From NCBI GenBank assembly GCA_029882355.1, contig JAOUKV010000003.1, positions 62,001 through 126,000 on the forward strand: 64,000 nucleotides of DNA. The letters run 5' to 3'. Below the pieces are notes generated by a model. The model was not told where the DNA came from. It was given only the letters and a program-made list of their open reading frames with translations, and searched no databases. Below, piece by piece: positions 26,978 through 36,157 of this stretch (positions within the stretch are counted from its first letter, which is position 1; each line of letters begins with the position of its first letter). Both the position numbers and the translations under genes were made by a program. The DNA is from Gammaproteobacteria bacterium (GTDB lineage: Bacteria > Pseudomonadota > Gammaproteobacteria > SZUA-229).

Positions 26978-27871
26978 TCATTTATCCGTCTCATCTTTGG
27001 AATTATTGCTATTACGGTCGATTTCTTCTTCGATACGCTCCATATCATCAAATAATCTGTCTACTTCATCTGCACTTTGGAAGCCTGACTCCTCTTCAAC
27101 AATTTCGTAATCACTGGCATCTTCTTCTGTACGAGCAATTCTTTCCTTGAGGAAAATACGCGCCATGATCAGGCCGGCTTCAAACAAGAACAACATTGGC
27201 AAAGCCAATAGAGTCTGTGAAATAACATCCGGAGGCGTAATCAACATACCAATGACAAATGCACCAACCACAATATAAGGGCGTTTTTCAGCCAGGCGTT
27301 TTGGCGTGGTGGCACCAGCAGCAATCAATAAAAAGGTTGCTACGGGAATTTCAAACGCCAGACCAAAGGCAAAAAAGATGGCGATGACAAAATCCAGATA
27401 CTGACCGATGTCGGTCATCACCTCGACGCCTGCGGGTGTTACGCCAAGAAAGAAATCGAACAGTATAGGCAGGATAATAAAATGAGCAAAAGCGATGCCA
27501 CAATAAAATAGCAACACACTGGAAGTTAACAAAGGCACTGCCAGGCGTTTTTCGTGTTTATACAAACCGGGTGCAACGAAGCCCCAAATCTGGTGCAGGG
27601 TGTGCGGAATAGTTAATAACACCGATAATAATAAAGCTAATTTGAGTGGTACCAGAAATGGCGAGGTCACGCCGGTGGCAATCATTGAGGTGCCTTCGGG
27701 CATCTGCGCCAATAATGGATCGGCAGCAAAACTGAAAATATCTTCTGAAAAAGCGAATAAAATCAGGAAGGCGACCAGAATGACCAGCACGATCCACATC
27801 AGGCGGTCGCGCAATTCGGCCAGATGCTCCATCAAACCCTGTTCGGGAGCGTTATCTTTTTCGTCTTCCAC
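26978..27871 (-). CDS. tatC: Sec-independent translocase subunit TatC
   Basis: A 297-residue inner membrane protein with six hydrophobic segments in the first 240 residues. It has the N-terminal MEHLAELRDRL signature and the conserved GFVAPGLYKHEKR and FGLAFEIPV stretches. TatC recognises twin-arginine signal peptides. The acidic C-terminal tail of about 60 residues (EEDASDYEIVEEESG) is longer than in E. coli. Last gene of the dtd-his-tat run. Confidence 0.95.
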   Translation of the reverse strand: MEDEKDNAPEQGLMEHLAELRDRLMWIVLVILVAFLILFAFSEDIFSFAADPLLAQMPEGTSMIATGVTSPFLVPLKLALLLSVLLTIPHTLHQIWGFVAPGLYKHEKRLAVPLLTSSVLLFYCGIAFAHFIILPILFDFFLGVTPAGVEVMTDIGQYLDFVIAIFFAFGLAFEIPVATFLLIAAGATTPKRLAEKRPYIVVGAFVIGMLITPPDVISQTLLALPMLFLFEAGLIMARIFLKERIARTEEDASDYEIVEEESGFQSADEVDRLFDDMERIEEEIDRNSNNSKDETDK

Positions 27872-27973
27872 TTACATCAATACCTTAAAGTTTGGAACGT
27901 GAGCACGCGGCTATAACCATAATATGTTTATCAATATTGATTCGGATAGTGATGTTAATGAGCTTGAAATTAT

Positions 27974-28327
27974 CTATTCAGGGTTTTTCGTTAGCTTATC
28001 GTTCTCTTCTTCGACAGCAGGCAATTCTTCCTCAATACTGTGAGTTTTCTCACTGGTTCCCAGCAGGTCATCGGCGCTCATTCTGGTTGACTGATTGACC
28101 TTCTGCTTCAATTCGCTAAGTTGAATTTCCTGATTGTGAATAACACGTTTGAATTCAGAAATATCAAATTCCTGTTCAACTTCACTTTTTACACCCTCAA
28201 TATAGCGACGCCCCTTGCCTACCCATAAACCTAAGGTCCGCGCAGCACCGGGCAGGCGTTCCGGCCCGATGACCACCAGCGCCAAAATCAGGATTAGAAG
28301 AATTTCCCAAAAACCAACGTCAAACAT
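27974..28327 (-). CDS. tatB: Sec-independent translocase subunit TatB
   Basis: A 117-residue protein with the typical start MFDVGFWEILLILILALVVIG, one membrane helix, then PERLPGAARTLG and a charged amphipathic and acidic tail. It forms the signal-peptide receptor with TatC. Located between tatA and tatC. Confidence 0.93.
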   Translation of the reverse strand: MFDVGFWEILLILILALVVIGPERLPGAARTLGLWVGKGRRYIEGVKSEVEQEFDISEFKRVIHNQEIQLSELKQKVNQSTRMSADDLLGTSEKTHSIEEELPAVEEENDKLTKNPE

Positions 28328-28360
28328 AATGTTTCTTGCCTAAAGCCAAAGCCTGGATAA

Positions 28361-28582
28361 TTAAACTTTATCCTGATCTTTAGTTTTTACTTCAGCATCA
28401 ACAACATTGCTGTCATTTTCTTCAATTTTATTGTTTTCGCTATCGCCACCATCTTTAATAGCTGATTTAAAACCCTTTACCGCAGAGCCAATATCACCGC
28501 CAAGATTGCGTAATTTTTTTGTACCAAATAATAAAATGACGATACCCAGAACAATCACTAACTGCCAAATACTAATACCCAT
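28361..28582 (-). CDS. tatA: Sec-independent translocase subunit TatA
   Basis: A 73-residue protein starting at the ATG at 28582 ([20 protein letters not shown]); longer readings upstream enter hisE. One membrane helix, the hinge [20 protein letters not shown], and an acidic tail. TatA polymerises into the pore. Confidence 0.93.
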   Translation of the reverse strand: MGISIWQLVIVLGIVILLFGTKKLRNLGGDIGSAVKGFKSAIKDGGDSENNKIEENDSNVVDAEVKTKDQDKV

Positions 28583-28619
28583 CTCTTTAATCTCTCTCGT
28601 CTTGTAATCAATTATAAAA

Positions 28620-28934
28620 TTAGCGTGAGGCTTTTTCATCCAGGCCCGAGACACCAAAACGTCGCGCCAATTCCTGCAATACATCATCCGGCTTCAAATC
28701 TTCTCGCGCTAATAATACCAATGTATGAAACCAAAGATCAGCAACTTCATAAACCAGCTTTTCTTTATCACCATCCTTTGCCGCCATCACAGTCTCAGTG
28801 GCTTCTTCACCGATTTTTTTCAGTATAGCATCCAAACCCTTGTGGTAAAGACTGGCCACATAGGACGAGTCTGCCTCTGCTGTTTTGCGCTGCTCAAGTA
28901 TTTCTGCCAGCTGTTGAAGGATTTGATCACTCAT
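28620..28934 (-). CDS. hisE: Phosphoribosyl-ATP pyrophosphatase
   Basis: About 104 residues from the ATG at 28934, which overlaps the hisI stop by eight bases; an upstream ATG at 28946 is possible. It has the all-alpha NTP-pyrophosphohydrolase pattern: [33 protein letters not shown] and [14 protein letters not shown]. It performs step 2 of histidine synthesis. Confidence 0.94.
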   Translation of the reverse strand: MSDQILQQLAEILEQRKTAEADSSYVASLYHKGLDAILKKIGEEATETVMAAKDGDKEKLVYEVADLWFHTLVLLAREDLKPDDVLQELARRFGVSGLDEKASR

Positions 28935-29325
28935 TATTTTTCCCATATATTTCTTTCGGGTCTTTAATTACGCCTTCAACTTCGACCCACTCATCGCCCT
29001 GTAGTTGCCGATAAAAGCAACTTTCCCGGCCAGTATGGCACGCTATGCCACCATTTTGCTCCACTTTTAGCAAAATCACGTCTTCATCACAGTCAAAGTA
29101 CATATCGATGACCTGCTGCACATGACCGGATTCTTCACCCTTATGCCACAGTTTTTTTCTTGAACGTGACCAGTAAACCGCCTGTTTTTTCTCAGCGGTG
29201 AGATTCAATGACTCGCGGTTCATCCACGCAAACATCAGCACTTTACCCGATGTTGCATCCTGGGCAATGACAGGGATCAAGCCATCATCGTTAAATCGTA
29301 TTTCATCCAGCCATGTTTCTGACAT
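28927..29325 (-). CDS. hisI: Phosphoribosyl-AMP cyclohydrolase
   Basis: About 132 residues from the ATG at 29325 ([11 protein letters not shown]); a GTG at 29334 is the alternative. Motifs: [30 protein letters not shown] and [29 protein letters not shown] (metal Cys and His). It performs step 3. HisI and HisE are separate proteins here, unlike the fused E. coli enzyme. Confidence 0.94.
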   Translation of the reverse strand: MSETWLDEIRFNDDGLIPVIAQDATSGKVLMFAWMNRESLNLTAEKKQAVYWSRSRKKLWHKGEESGHVQQVIDMYFDCDEDVILLKVEQNGGIACHTGRESCFYRQLQGDEWVEVEGVIKDPKEIYGKNNE

Positions 29326-29340
29326 ATCAATCACGCCGAT

Positions 29341-30114
29341 TTAGAGGCGAACCTCGATACCGCGATCGGCCATTTTCTGCTTGGCTTCACCCACGGTGTA
29401 CTCAGCAAAATGGAAAATACTGGCCGCCAGTACAGCGTCAGCTTTACCTTCGAGTATACCTTCGGCCAGATGATCCAGATTACCAACACCACCGGAAGCT
29501 ATCACAGGCACCGGCACGGCTTCAGCAATGGCGCGTGTTAACTCCAGATCAAAACCAATCTTGGTGCCGTCTCTGTCCATGCTGGTCAGTAAAATCTCGC
29601 CAGCACCGAAGTCGGCCATTTTTTTTGCCCACTCGATGGCATCAAGACCGGTTTCTTTGCGACCGCCGTGGGTAAATATCTCCCAGCGATTTGGCTCGCC
29701 TTCGGCACTGACTTTTTTAGCATCAATCGCGACCACAATACATTGCGATCCGACACGGTCTGAAGCCTCTTTAACAAATTCGGGGTTAAACACGGCTGCT
29801 GTATTGATCGCAACTTTATCGGCACCGGCATTCAACATGCGTTGCACGTCTTCAACGCAACGGATACCACCACCGACAGTCAGCGGGATAAAAACTTCAT
29901 TCGCGACTCGTTCCACCACGTGCACAATGGTCTCACGATCATCGGAACTGGCGGTAATATCCAGAAATGTGATTTCGTCTGCGCCTTCCTGATCATAACG
30001 ACGGGCGACTTCAACCGGATCACCGGCATCACGAATATCGATAAACTTAACGCCTTTTACAACGCGACCGTCTCTAACATCAAGACAGGGAATAATTCTT
30101 TTTGCGAGTGGCAT
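29341..30114 (-). CDS. hisF: Imidazole glycerol phosphate synthase, cyclase subunit
   Basis: A 257-residue TIM barrel with the HisF start [21 protein letters not shown], catalytic Asp in IPCLDV and in [11 protein letters not shown], and [12 protein letters not shown]. It makes IGP and AICAR with HisH. Only one base separates it from hisA. Confidence 0.96.
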   Translation of the reverse strand: MPLAKRIIPCLDVRDGRVVKGVKFIDIRDAGDPVEVARRYDQEGADEITFLDITASSDDRETIVHVVERVANEVFIPLTVGGGIRCVEDVQRMLNAGADKVAINTAAVFNPEFVKEASDRVGSQCIVVAIDAKKVSAEGEPNRWEIFTHGGRKETGLDAIEWAKKMADFGAGEILLTSMDRDGTKIGFDLELTRAIAEAVPVPVIASGGVGNLDHLAEGILEGKADAVLAASIFHFAEYTVGEAKQKMADRGIEVRL

Positions 30115-30115
30115 A

Positions 30116-30853
30116 CTATTTTGCCTGACTATCTAGCCAGGCCTGACACTCGGCGAGATCAATCGAGCCATCATAAATAGCACGTCCGGTAATTGCACCC
30201 ATAATACCTTCGTCTTCGACAGCACTCAGCTCCTTAATGTCATCCATATTGGTGATACCACCGGAGGCAATCACGGGAATATTCACCGCCTGTGCCAATT
30301 TAACTGTGGCTTCAACGTTGACACCCTGCATCATGCCGTCGCGTGAAATATCAGTATAAATAATGGCAGAAACACCATCATTTTCAAAACGCTGCGCCAT
30401 ATCAATGACATCATGTTTGGATAATTTTGACCAGCCATCAACCGCGACTTTACCGTCTTTGGCATCAAGGCCAACGATGATGTGGGTAGGGAACTCTGCA
30501 CAGACTTCGCTGACAAAGTGCGGATCTTTCACTGCCTGCGTACCGATAATAACGTAGCGGACACCGGCGTCGAGATAGGCAGCGATGGTGTCGTCATCAC
30601 GAATGCCACCACCAATCTGGATATCAATCTCCGGATAGGCACTGGCAATATCGTGAATCACACCGGCATTTTTCGGCTTGCCGGCAAAAGCACCGTCGAG
30701 ATCAACAATGTGCAGACGTTTGGTGCCTGCTTCTACCCAACGTCCAGCCATGGCAACAGGGTCATCAGAAAAAACCGTGCTATCTTCCATTTTGCCCTGA
30801 CGCAAACGTACACATTGGCCATCTTTTAAATCAATCGCGGGGATCAGTAACAT
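30116..30853 (-). CDS. hisA: ProFAR isomerase HisA
   Basis: A 245-residue TIM barrel related to HisF, starting [17 protein letters not shown], with [33 protein letters not shown] and IASGGI. It performs step 4 of histidine synthesis (N'-phosphoribosyl-formimino-AICAR isomerase). A start ATG is present and hisF follows. Confidence 0.96.
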   Translation of the reverse strand: MLLIPAIDLKDGQCVRLRQGKMEDSTVFSDDPVAMAGRWVEAGTKRLHIVDLDGAFAGKPKNAGVIHDIASAYPEIDIQIGGGIRDDDTIAAYLDAGVRYVIIGTQAVKDPHFVSEVCAEFPTHIIVGLDAKDGKVAVDGWSKLSKHDVIDMAQRFENDGVSAIIYTDISRDGMMQGVNVEATVKLAQAVNIPVIASGGITNMDDIKELSAVEDEGIMGAITGRAIYDGSIDLAECQAWLDSQAK

Positions 30854-30888
30854 GAGCTTTCTTTACCTTTCTTTTTCTGTTTCGTTAG

Positions 30889-31551
30889 TTAATTCGGTGA
30901 GCCATTCCACTTAGTGAAATTTTCTAGTAACTGCAAACCATCGGCAGCACTTTTCTCCGGGTGGAATTGTGTTGCAAAAACGTTATCTCGCGCAATAGCT
31001 GAGACGAAATTAATACCGAATTCGGTTTCACCAGCAGTAATGGATTTATCTTCCGGCGACACATAATAACTGTGTACAAAATAAAAACGACTATCCTGCT
31101 CAACACCATTCCACAAGGGATGAGCTTGAGCCTGATGCACGCGGTTCCATCCCATGTGCGGAATTTTCAGTAGCTCTTTTTTTGCATCGATCTTATTTTC
31201 GGCGAAGGCGGTACCAAAGAAGCGCACCTCTCCGTCGTACAAACCCATGCAATCTACGCCATCATTTTCTTTGCTATGCGCCAGCAAGACCTGCATGCCC
31301 ATACAAATACCAAAAAAGGGTTTTTCTCTGGCGGCCTTCAACACCGGCTCAATCAAACCACGTTGCTTTAATTCCAGCATGCAATCACGCGCTGCGCCCT
31401 GACCGGGGAAAACCACATGATCGGCGGCAGCAATATCAGCCGGATCAGAAGTCACAATGACCTTCTGATCCGAACTGGCGACGTGCTCCAGGGCCTTTGA
31501 TACGGAACGCAGGTTACCCATGCCGTAATCGACAACAGCTATCAAGGACAT
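30889..31551 (-). CDS. hisH: Imidazole glycerol phosphate synthase, glutamine amidotransferase subunit
   Basis: A 220-residue class I glutaminase: VVDYGMGNLRSV at the start, HVVFPGQGAARDCM, nucleophile in FFGICMGMQVLL, and FATQFHPEKS with the catalytic His and Glu. It delivers ammonia to HisF. Usual length. Confidence 0.95.
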   Translation of the reverse strand: MSLIAVVDYGMGNLRSVSKALEHVASSDQKVIVTSDPADIAAADHVVFPGQGAARDCMLELKQRGLIEPVLKAAREKPFFGICMGMQVLLAHSKENDGVDCMGLYDGEVRFFGTAFAENKIDAKKELLKIPHMGWNRVHQAQAHPLWNGVEQDSRFYFVHSYYVSPEDKSITAGETEFGINFVSAIARDNVFATQFHPEKSAADGLQLLENFTKWNGSPN

Positions 31552-31556
31552 TGGCT

Positions 31557-32150
31557 TTATAACGCTCCCTTGGTGCTCGGCATAATGCCGGCCATACGAG
31601 GATCTTCTGCCAGCGCCATACGCACTGCTCGACCGAATGCCTTGAATACCGTTTCCGCTATGTGATGCGAGTTATCGCCACTGAGGTTATCAATGTGCAA
31701 ACTCACGCCCGCGTGGTTGACGAAGCCCTGAAAGAACTCATGCAACAAGTCAGTTTCAAAAACACCAATACTGGCACGCGGATATTTCACTCTGTGTTCA
31801 AGACCAGGACGACCTGAGAAATCGATCACCACGCGTGATAGCGCCTCGTCCAGAGGCACATAGGAGTGACCGTAGCGCACGATACCTTTTTTATCACCGA
31901 CGGCTTTATTTATCGCCTGACCGAGGGTGATACCAATATCTTCCACCGTGTGATGGGCATCAATATCCAGATCACCTTCGGCTTCAATTTCCAGATCAAT
32001 CAAACCGTGGCGCGCAACCTGATCGAGCATATGCTCAAGAAAAGGTACGCCTGTATTCAATTTGCATATGCCGGTACCATCAAGATTCACCTGAACCTTG
32101 ATTTTGGTTTCCAGCGTGTTTCGCTCAACACTTGCCTGACGATCTGTCAT
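31557..32150 (-). CDS. hisB: Imidazoleglycerol-phosphate dehydratase
   Basis: A 197-residue monofunctional dehydratase with two copies of the metal motif: [14 protein letters not shown] and [15 protein letters not shown], and [13 protein letters not shown]. No histidinol phosphatase domain is fused, the usual state outside enterics. It is first of the his genes, 30 bases downstream of dtd. Confidence 0.95.
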   Translation of the reverse strand: MTDRQASVERNTLETKIKVQVNLDGTGICKLNTGVPFLEHMLDQVARHGLIDLEIEAEGDLDIDAHHTVEDIGITLGQAINKAVGDKKGIVRYGHSYVPLDEALSRVVIDFSGRPGLEHRVKYPRASIGVFETDLLHEFFQGFVNHAGVSLHIDNLSGDNSHHIAETVFKAFGRAVRMALAEDPRMAGIMPSTKGAL

Positions 32151-32180
32151 TTCATCTCCAATCGAGCATTTGCTCGTCGT

Positions 32181-32618
32181 TTATACCTGCAACCAGAAAG
32201 TCACAGGACCATCATTAATTAGCTCTACCGCCATATCAGCACCAAACCTTCCGGTCTGTACCTGCGGTATTTGCTGACTCATTATATCAACAACCGCGGC
32301 AAATAAATCAGCTGCTTGCCCTGGTGGCGCTGTCGATGAAAAACTCGGGCGTTTGCCCTTATTAGTATCAGCAGCCAGCGTGAATTGCGGCACCAATAAG
32401 ACTTCTCCTGCAATATCTAGCACACTTAAGTTCATCTTGCCGTCATCGTCGGAAAAAACTCGATATTCCAGCAGTTTTTTTACCAGCCGCTCAGCCTGCT
32501 CACGGCTATCGTTCTTTTCTACACCCACTAGCACCATCAGACCCTTATCAATTTCTGCGATACAATTTTCATTTACCGTCACTGAGGCGCGGGTCACACG
32601 CTGAAGCAAACCAATCAT
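32181..32618 (-). CDS. dtd: D-aminoacyl-tRNA deacylase
   Basis: A 145-residue protein: [22 protein letters not shown]-like stretch [19 protein letters not shown], and [11 protein letters not shown] (Gly-cisPro-type motif). It removes D-amino acids from tRNA. It leads the dtd-his-tat minus-strand run. Its promoter region is shared with the GacA-type palindrome at 32658-32675. Confidence 0.94.
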   Translation of the reverse strand: MIGLLQRVTRASVTVNENCIAEIDKGLMVLVGVEKNDSREQAERLVKKLLEYRVFSDDDGKMNLSVLDIAGEVLLVPQFTLAADTNKGKRPSFSSTAPPGQAADLFAAVVDIMSQQIPQVQTGRFGADMAVELINDGPVTFWLQV

Positions 32619-32657
32619 GTTCGCCCCTTCACAGCATTATTCACCACCAATCCTCCA

Positions 32658-32675
32658 TGTAGGAATAGTCCTACA
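32658..32675. promoter_or_regulatory. GacA/UvrY-type upstream activating palindrome
   Basis: TGTAGGAATAGTCCTACA is an 18-base palindrome with seven-base perfect arms. It fits the GacA/UvrY box form TGTAAG-N6-CTTACA with one compensating change in each arm. Its centre is about 66 bases upstream of the predicted RNA start at about 32734. There is no T run, so a terminator role is unlikely. Confidence 0.75.
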
Positions 32676-32720
32676 ACACATAGCCCAAACCACTGATAGC
32701 ATGATATTAACCTCAGGCAC

Positions 32721-32727
32721 ATAATAC
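32721..32727 (+). promoter_or_regulatory. Candidate -10 element of the Csr/Rsm RNA
   Basis: ATAATAC, with no good -35 at the correct distance (around 32698-32703). That fits a promoter that depends on an activator bound at the upstream palindrome. Confidence 0.4.
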
Positions 32728-32733
32728 CTCACA

Positions 32734-32922
32734 AGGACAAAGGGAAAGAGTCACTAAAGGAAATAGGGAAATAACGTAGCATCAGTTTATATCAAGGATA
32801 AGGAATAAAGGACTAATTAAGATTTAAAGGATGAACCCAAAGGAACAAAACGGACTGCTATAGCGCGAGACTCATCACCAATCAAGGAAGGTCACAAACC
32901 CCGGTTTACCGGGGTTTTTTTT
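32734..32922 (+). ncRNA. Csr/Rsm-family regulatory RNA that binds CsrA/RsmA (candidate)
   Basis: The 320-base gap between dtd and ttcA holds no ORF. From about 32734 to the terminator there are eleven GGA triplets, at 32735, 32743, 32759, 32767, 32796, 32802, 32810, 32829, 32842, 32852 and 32886, mostly in AGGA or AGGGA context. This is the hallmark of CsrB, RsmY and RsmZ RNAs, which titrate the translational repressor CsrA/RsmA. A GacA-type box lies upstream and a strong intrinsic terminator ends it. Length is about 190 bases, between RsmY/Z and CsrB. The exact start is estimated. It diverges from dtd and converges on ttcA. Confidence 0.82.
32896..32922 (+). terminator. Rho-independent terminator of the Csr/Rsm RNA
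   Basis: AAACCCCGG-TTTA-CCGGGGTTT stem-loop with eight T on the plus strand. On the minus strand the tail is only TTTG, so it mainly serves the plus-strand RNA, since no plus-strand ORF precedes it. It may partly serve ttcA too. Confidence 0.9.
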
Positions 32923-32938
32923 ATTTCTGCGATAACCA

Positions 32939-33757
32939 TCATAATCCTGCAAAATCAAACAGGTCGGTATCAGCCAAATGTGAAGGCTTAACCTGGGTCA
33001 TGCTACGCATAATAATATCACTACGCCCTGGATATTCCGTTTCCCAATCTTTAATCATCGACTTCACCACTTTACGCTGCATATTTTCCTGTGAACCACA
33101 TAAATTACAGGGAATGATCGGAAATTGTTGCGTATCGGCATAAGACACAATATCACTTTCTTTACATAACGCCAGCGGCCGGATGACCGTGTGTTTTTTA
33201 TCGTCACTCAACAACTTGGGTGGCATCGATTTAAGCTGGCCGTTAAAAAACATATTTAGAAACAGGGTTTCAACCATATCATCGCGATGATGACCCAATG
33301 CAATTTTTGTCGCACCAATTTCATCGGCGAAATTATATAAAATACCGCGACGTAAACGTGAACACAATCCGCAGGTAGTTTTACCCTCGGGCACTTTTTC
33401 TTTAACGATACTGTACGTGTCTTTTTCAACGATATGAAATTCAACACCCAGCTGTCGTAAATAATCCGGCAGAATATGCTCCGGAAACCCCGGTTGTTTC
33501 TGATCAAGGTTGACCGCAATCAACTCAAAATCAATCGGGGCTTTTTTTTGTAGCTCAAGCAAAATATCGAGCATGGTGAAACTGTCTTTTCCACCGGACA
33601 TGCAAACCATCACACGATCACCTTGCTCAATCATTCCATACTGGACAATGGCCTCACCAACATTATGCCGCAAACGTTTTTTCAACCGCTTAATATCATC
33701 CGACATTACTGGAAGCTCTATTTTAACAAGTACTTCATTGGTGGCGACTTCAGTCAT
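32939..33757 (-). CDS. ttcA: tRNA 2-thiocytidine(32) synthetase
   Basis: About 272 residues from the ATG at 33757 ([10 protein letters not shown]); a longer reading from 33823 runs into the upstream gene. It has the PP-loop [12 protein letters not shown], the [10 protein letters not shown] iron-sulfur Cys pair, [11 protein letters not shown] and IPCNLCGSQ. It thiolates C32 of tRNA. The start overlaps the upstream stop by eight bases (ATGACTGA), so it belongs to the trk-lpxL-like run. Confidence 0.94.
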   Translation of the reverse strand: MTEVATNEVLVKIELPVMSDDIKRLKKRLRHNVGEAIVQYGMIEQGDRVMVCMSGGKDSFTMLDILLELQKKAPIDFELIAVNLDQKQPGFPEHILPDYLRQLGVEFHIVEKDTYSIVKEKVPEGKTTCGLCSRLRRGILYNFADEIGATKIALGHHRDDMVETLFLNMFFNGQLKSMPPKLLSDDKKHTVIRPLALCKESDIVSYADTQQFPIIPCNLCGSQENMQRKVVKSMIKDWETEYPGRSDIIMRSMTQVKPSHLADTDLFDFAGL

Positions 33758-34700
33758 ACACTGAATCCTCTCCGGGTGGACGAGTTTGAAACAATCGCAT
33801 AGTCCAGAAATACTGCACCGCACATTGGCGGATCATATCTTCAACTGCTTTATTCATCACCGTTGCATCGGCAATATCATCACCACTGGGGAAGTTCTCT
33901 AGCTGCGGCAATACCTTCACAACATATTTTGATTTCTCTTTATCGTAGCATGCAATACAGGGTAGCACCGCCGCATCACATGATTTGGTCAAGCGACCCA
34001 GCACGGAGATCGTTGCTTTCTGAACACCAAAAAATGGTGCGAAAACTGATACATCTGAACCTAGATCTTCATCTGCTAAATATATTAACAGACGTCCTTT
34101 ACGTGTATCTCTTATCAAAGGACGAAAGCCATCTTCACGGGTATAAGTTTTTGTACCAAGGCGAGCCCTACCCCGTGCCACCAACCAATTAATCAGCTCA
34201 TTTCGCATAGGCTTATAAGGCCCACTACATGCGTGTCGCCTTGACAGCGCAATGCCGGTGAACTCCAGACCTGCATGATGGCATGTAAGTAGAATAATGT
34301 TTTTTTTCTGCTCGAGCAGTCGTTCTATCTGTTCAAAAGCTTCAACATCAATGAACTTATCTAATCTATAAAGCGGTGCCCACCAAATCAAACCATACTG
34401 TATCAACCCTCGCACATGAGCACGTGCATGATCCAGCAACATGACTTTAATTTCAGCCTGGCTCTTTTCAGGAAAACACAATGACAAATTCACTAAGGCA
34501 ATATTAAAACGTTTTTTATTTTTTTTTGCTGCATATTCACCCAACCTTTCACCCACTACATTAATTATAGATATCGGCAACATTGAAAAAAGGTAAAAAA
34601 GCATTAAACCAAGCCATGTTAGCCAGTACTTAGGCTGCAGAAAACTCAACTTAAATACAGGCATGCTTTGATTATTATTTGAGATCTTTTCGCTCATCAT
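33750..34700 (-). CDS. LpxL/HtrB-family lipid A acyltransferase-like protein
   Basis: About 316 residues from the ATG at 34700, which overlaps the trkH stop as ATGA. It has one N-terminal membrane helix (about 28-50), the HHAGLEF motif (H-x4-E) of the acyltransferase, and the C-terminal TRPPGE motif. Family members add secondary acyl chains to Kdo2-lipid A. The usual YFWTHRRFKTRPPGE end reads [15 protein letters not shown] here, so an Arg-His pair is lost; the effect is unknown. Assigning LpxL or LpxM is not possible from the sequence. Confidence 0.85.
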   Translation of the reverse strand: MMSEKISNNNQSMPVFKLSFLQPKYWLTWLGLMLFYLFSMLPISIINVVGERLGEYAAKKNKKRFNIALVNLSLCFPEKSQAEIKVMLLDHARAHVRGLIQYGLIWWAPLYRLDKFIDVEAFEQIERLLEQKKNIILLTCHHAGLEFTGIALSRRHACSGPYKPMRNELINWLVARGRARLGTKTYTREDGFRPLIRDTRKGRLLIYLADEDLGSDVSVFAPFFGVQKATISVLGRLTKSCDAAVLPCIACYDKEKSKYVVKVLPQLENFPSGDDIADATVMNKAVEDMIRQCAVQYFWTMRLFQTRPPGEDSVYD

Positions 34701-36148
34701 TTCCGCCAAAATGCTGGCATAAATAAAACCAGCAAAGTGAACACCTCAAGACGACCCAGCAGCATAGAAAAGCACAGAACCCATTTATCAAACACACCTA
34801 AGCTGGCGTAATTTGCACTAACATCTCCCAGACCCGGGCCTAAATTATTAATGGTTGCCGCTACCGCAGAAAAAGCTGTGACCTGATCATTGCCTGTCAA
34901 CATCAGTAGCAACATCATTACAACAAAGATACCCACATAGGCAGCAAAGAATCCCCAGACAGCATTAATCACCCGATCAGAAACCGGTTGCCTGCCCAAC
35001 TTAACAACTACCTGAGCATTGGGGTGTATCAGGCGCATCATTTCCCGCTGTCCCTGCTTAATCAATAACAACACACGAATAACCTTCATACCGCCGCCGG
35101 TTGAACCCGCACAACCACCAACAAAACTCGCAAACAAAAGCATTACCGGCACAAACACCGGCCATAGTGAAAATTCACTCAACGTAAAACCCGTAGTGGT
35201 TGCAATCGAAACCGCGTGAAAAACCCCCTGTCGTACAGCTTGCCCAAACTCAGGAACCACTGAATTCACATATAGGTAAGACACACTAATTACAGAAATA
35301 ATAAGCAGCCCTGTCGCATACATTTTAAATTCTGAATCACGTAGATAATTGATTAAATTAAAATGACGCATGGCGGCAAAATGCAATGCAAAATTAATCC
35401 CACCCAGAAACATGAAAAGAATAGCGACAAACTCTACCCAGGGATTATCAAAATAACCCAAACTGGCATCATGTGTTGAAAAGCCACCGATGGACACTGT
35501 GGAAAAACTATGACCAATCGCATCGAATACCGACATGCCCGCCAGCCAGTAACCAGCAAAGCAGGCAAGCGTTAATCCGAGATAAATATACCAGAGGGCT
35601 TTGGCTGTTTCAGCAATACGTGGGGTTAATTTATTATCTTTAACAGGGCCTGGAGTTTCAGCACGATATAACTGCATACCACCAATCCCCAGCATTGGCA
35701 TAATTGCTACCGCCAACACGATAATACCCATACCACCAAGCCATTGCAGTTCTTGCCTATAAAAAAGAATACTGTGTGGCAAAACATCCAGACCCGATAA
35801 AACCGTTGCACCTGTAGTTGTTAAACCAGACACAGATTCAAACACGGCATCAGTAAAACTGATCGCCAATGATTCATAAAGCATTAGCGGCAAAGCTCCG
35901 GCGATTCCCAGCACTGACCAGAATAAAACCACTACCATAAAACCATCGCGTAACCGCAAATCGCCGCGTTGTTTTCTAACCGGAATAAAAAGCAGTAAGC
36001 CCACAACAAATAACAGCAGGAAACTGAAATAGAATGCACGACCAGCATCTTCCTGATAGAGAAGATCTATAACAATCGGTGGTAACAATGTTGTGCTAAA
36101 CAACATCAACAACAAACCAATCAAGCGTTGAATTACGGCAGTATGCAT
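34697..36148 (-). CDS. trkH: Trk potassium uptake protein TrkH
   Basis: A 483-residue membrane protein with about ten helices and the selectivity-filter-type segments: VSGLTTTGATV, HSFSTVSIGGFST, VSIATTTGFTL and AATINNLGPGLG. It forms the potassium channel of the Trk system. It lies nine bases after trkA. Confidence 0.95.
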   Translation of the reverse strand: MHTAVIQRLIGLLLMLFSTTLLPPIVIDLLYQEDAGRAFYFSFLLLFVVGLLLFIPVRKQRGDLRLRDGFMVVVLFWSVLGIAGALPLMLYESLAISFTDAVFESVSGLTTTGATVLSGLDVLPHSILFYRQELQWLGGMGIIVLAVAIMPMLGIGGMQLYRAETPGPVKDNKLTPRIAETAKALWYIYLGLTLACFAGYWLAGMSVFDAIGHSFSTVSIGGFSTHDASLGYFDNPWVEFVAILFMFLGGINFALHFAAMRHFNLINYLRDSEFKMYATGLLIISVISVSYLYVNSVVPEFGQAVRQGVFHAVSIATTTGFTLSEFSLWPVFVPVMLLFASFVGGCAGSTGGGMKVIRVLLLIKQGQREMMRLIHPNAQVVVKLGRQPVSDRVINAVWGFFAAYVGIFVVMMLLLMLTGNDQVTAFSAVAATINNLGPGLGDVSANYASLGVFDKWVLCFSMLLGRLEVFTLLVLFMPAFWRK

Positions 36149-36157
36149 AATGTCCGT

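Noticed and set aside
29528-29992. Plus-strand ORF of 154 residues opposite hisF
   Set aside because: hisF is intact and well conserved; the ORF has no start signal and reads like antisense codon bias.
32658-32675. Reading the palindrome as a terminator of dtd or of a small gene
   Set aside because: No T run follows on either strand, and dtd is transcribed away from it.
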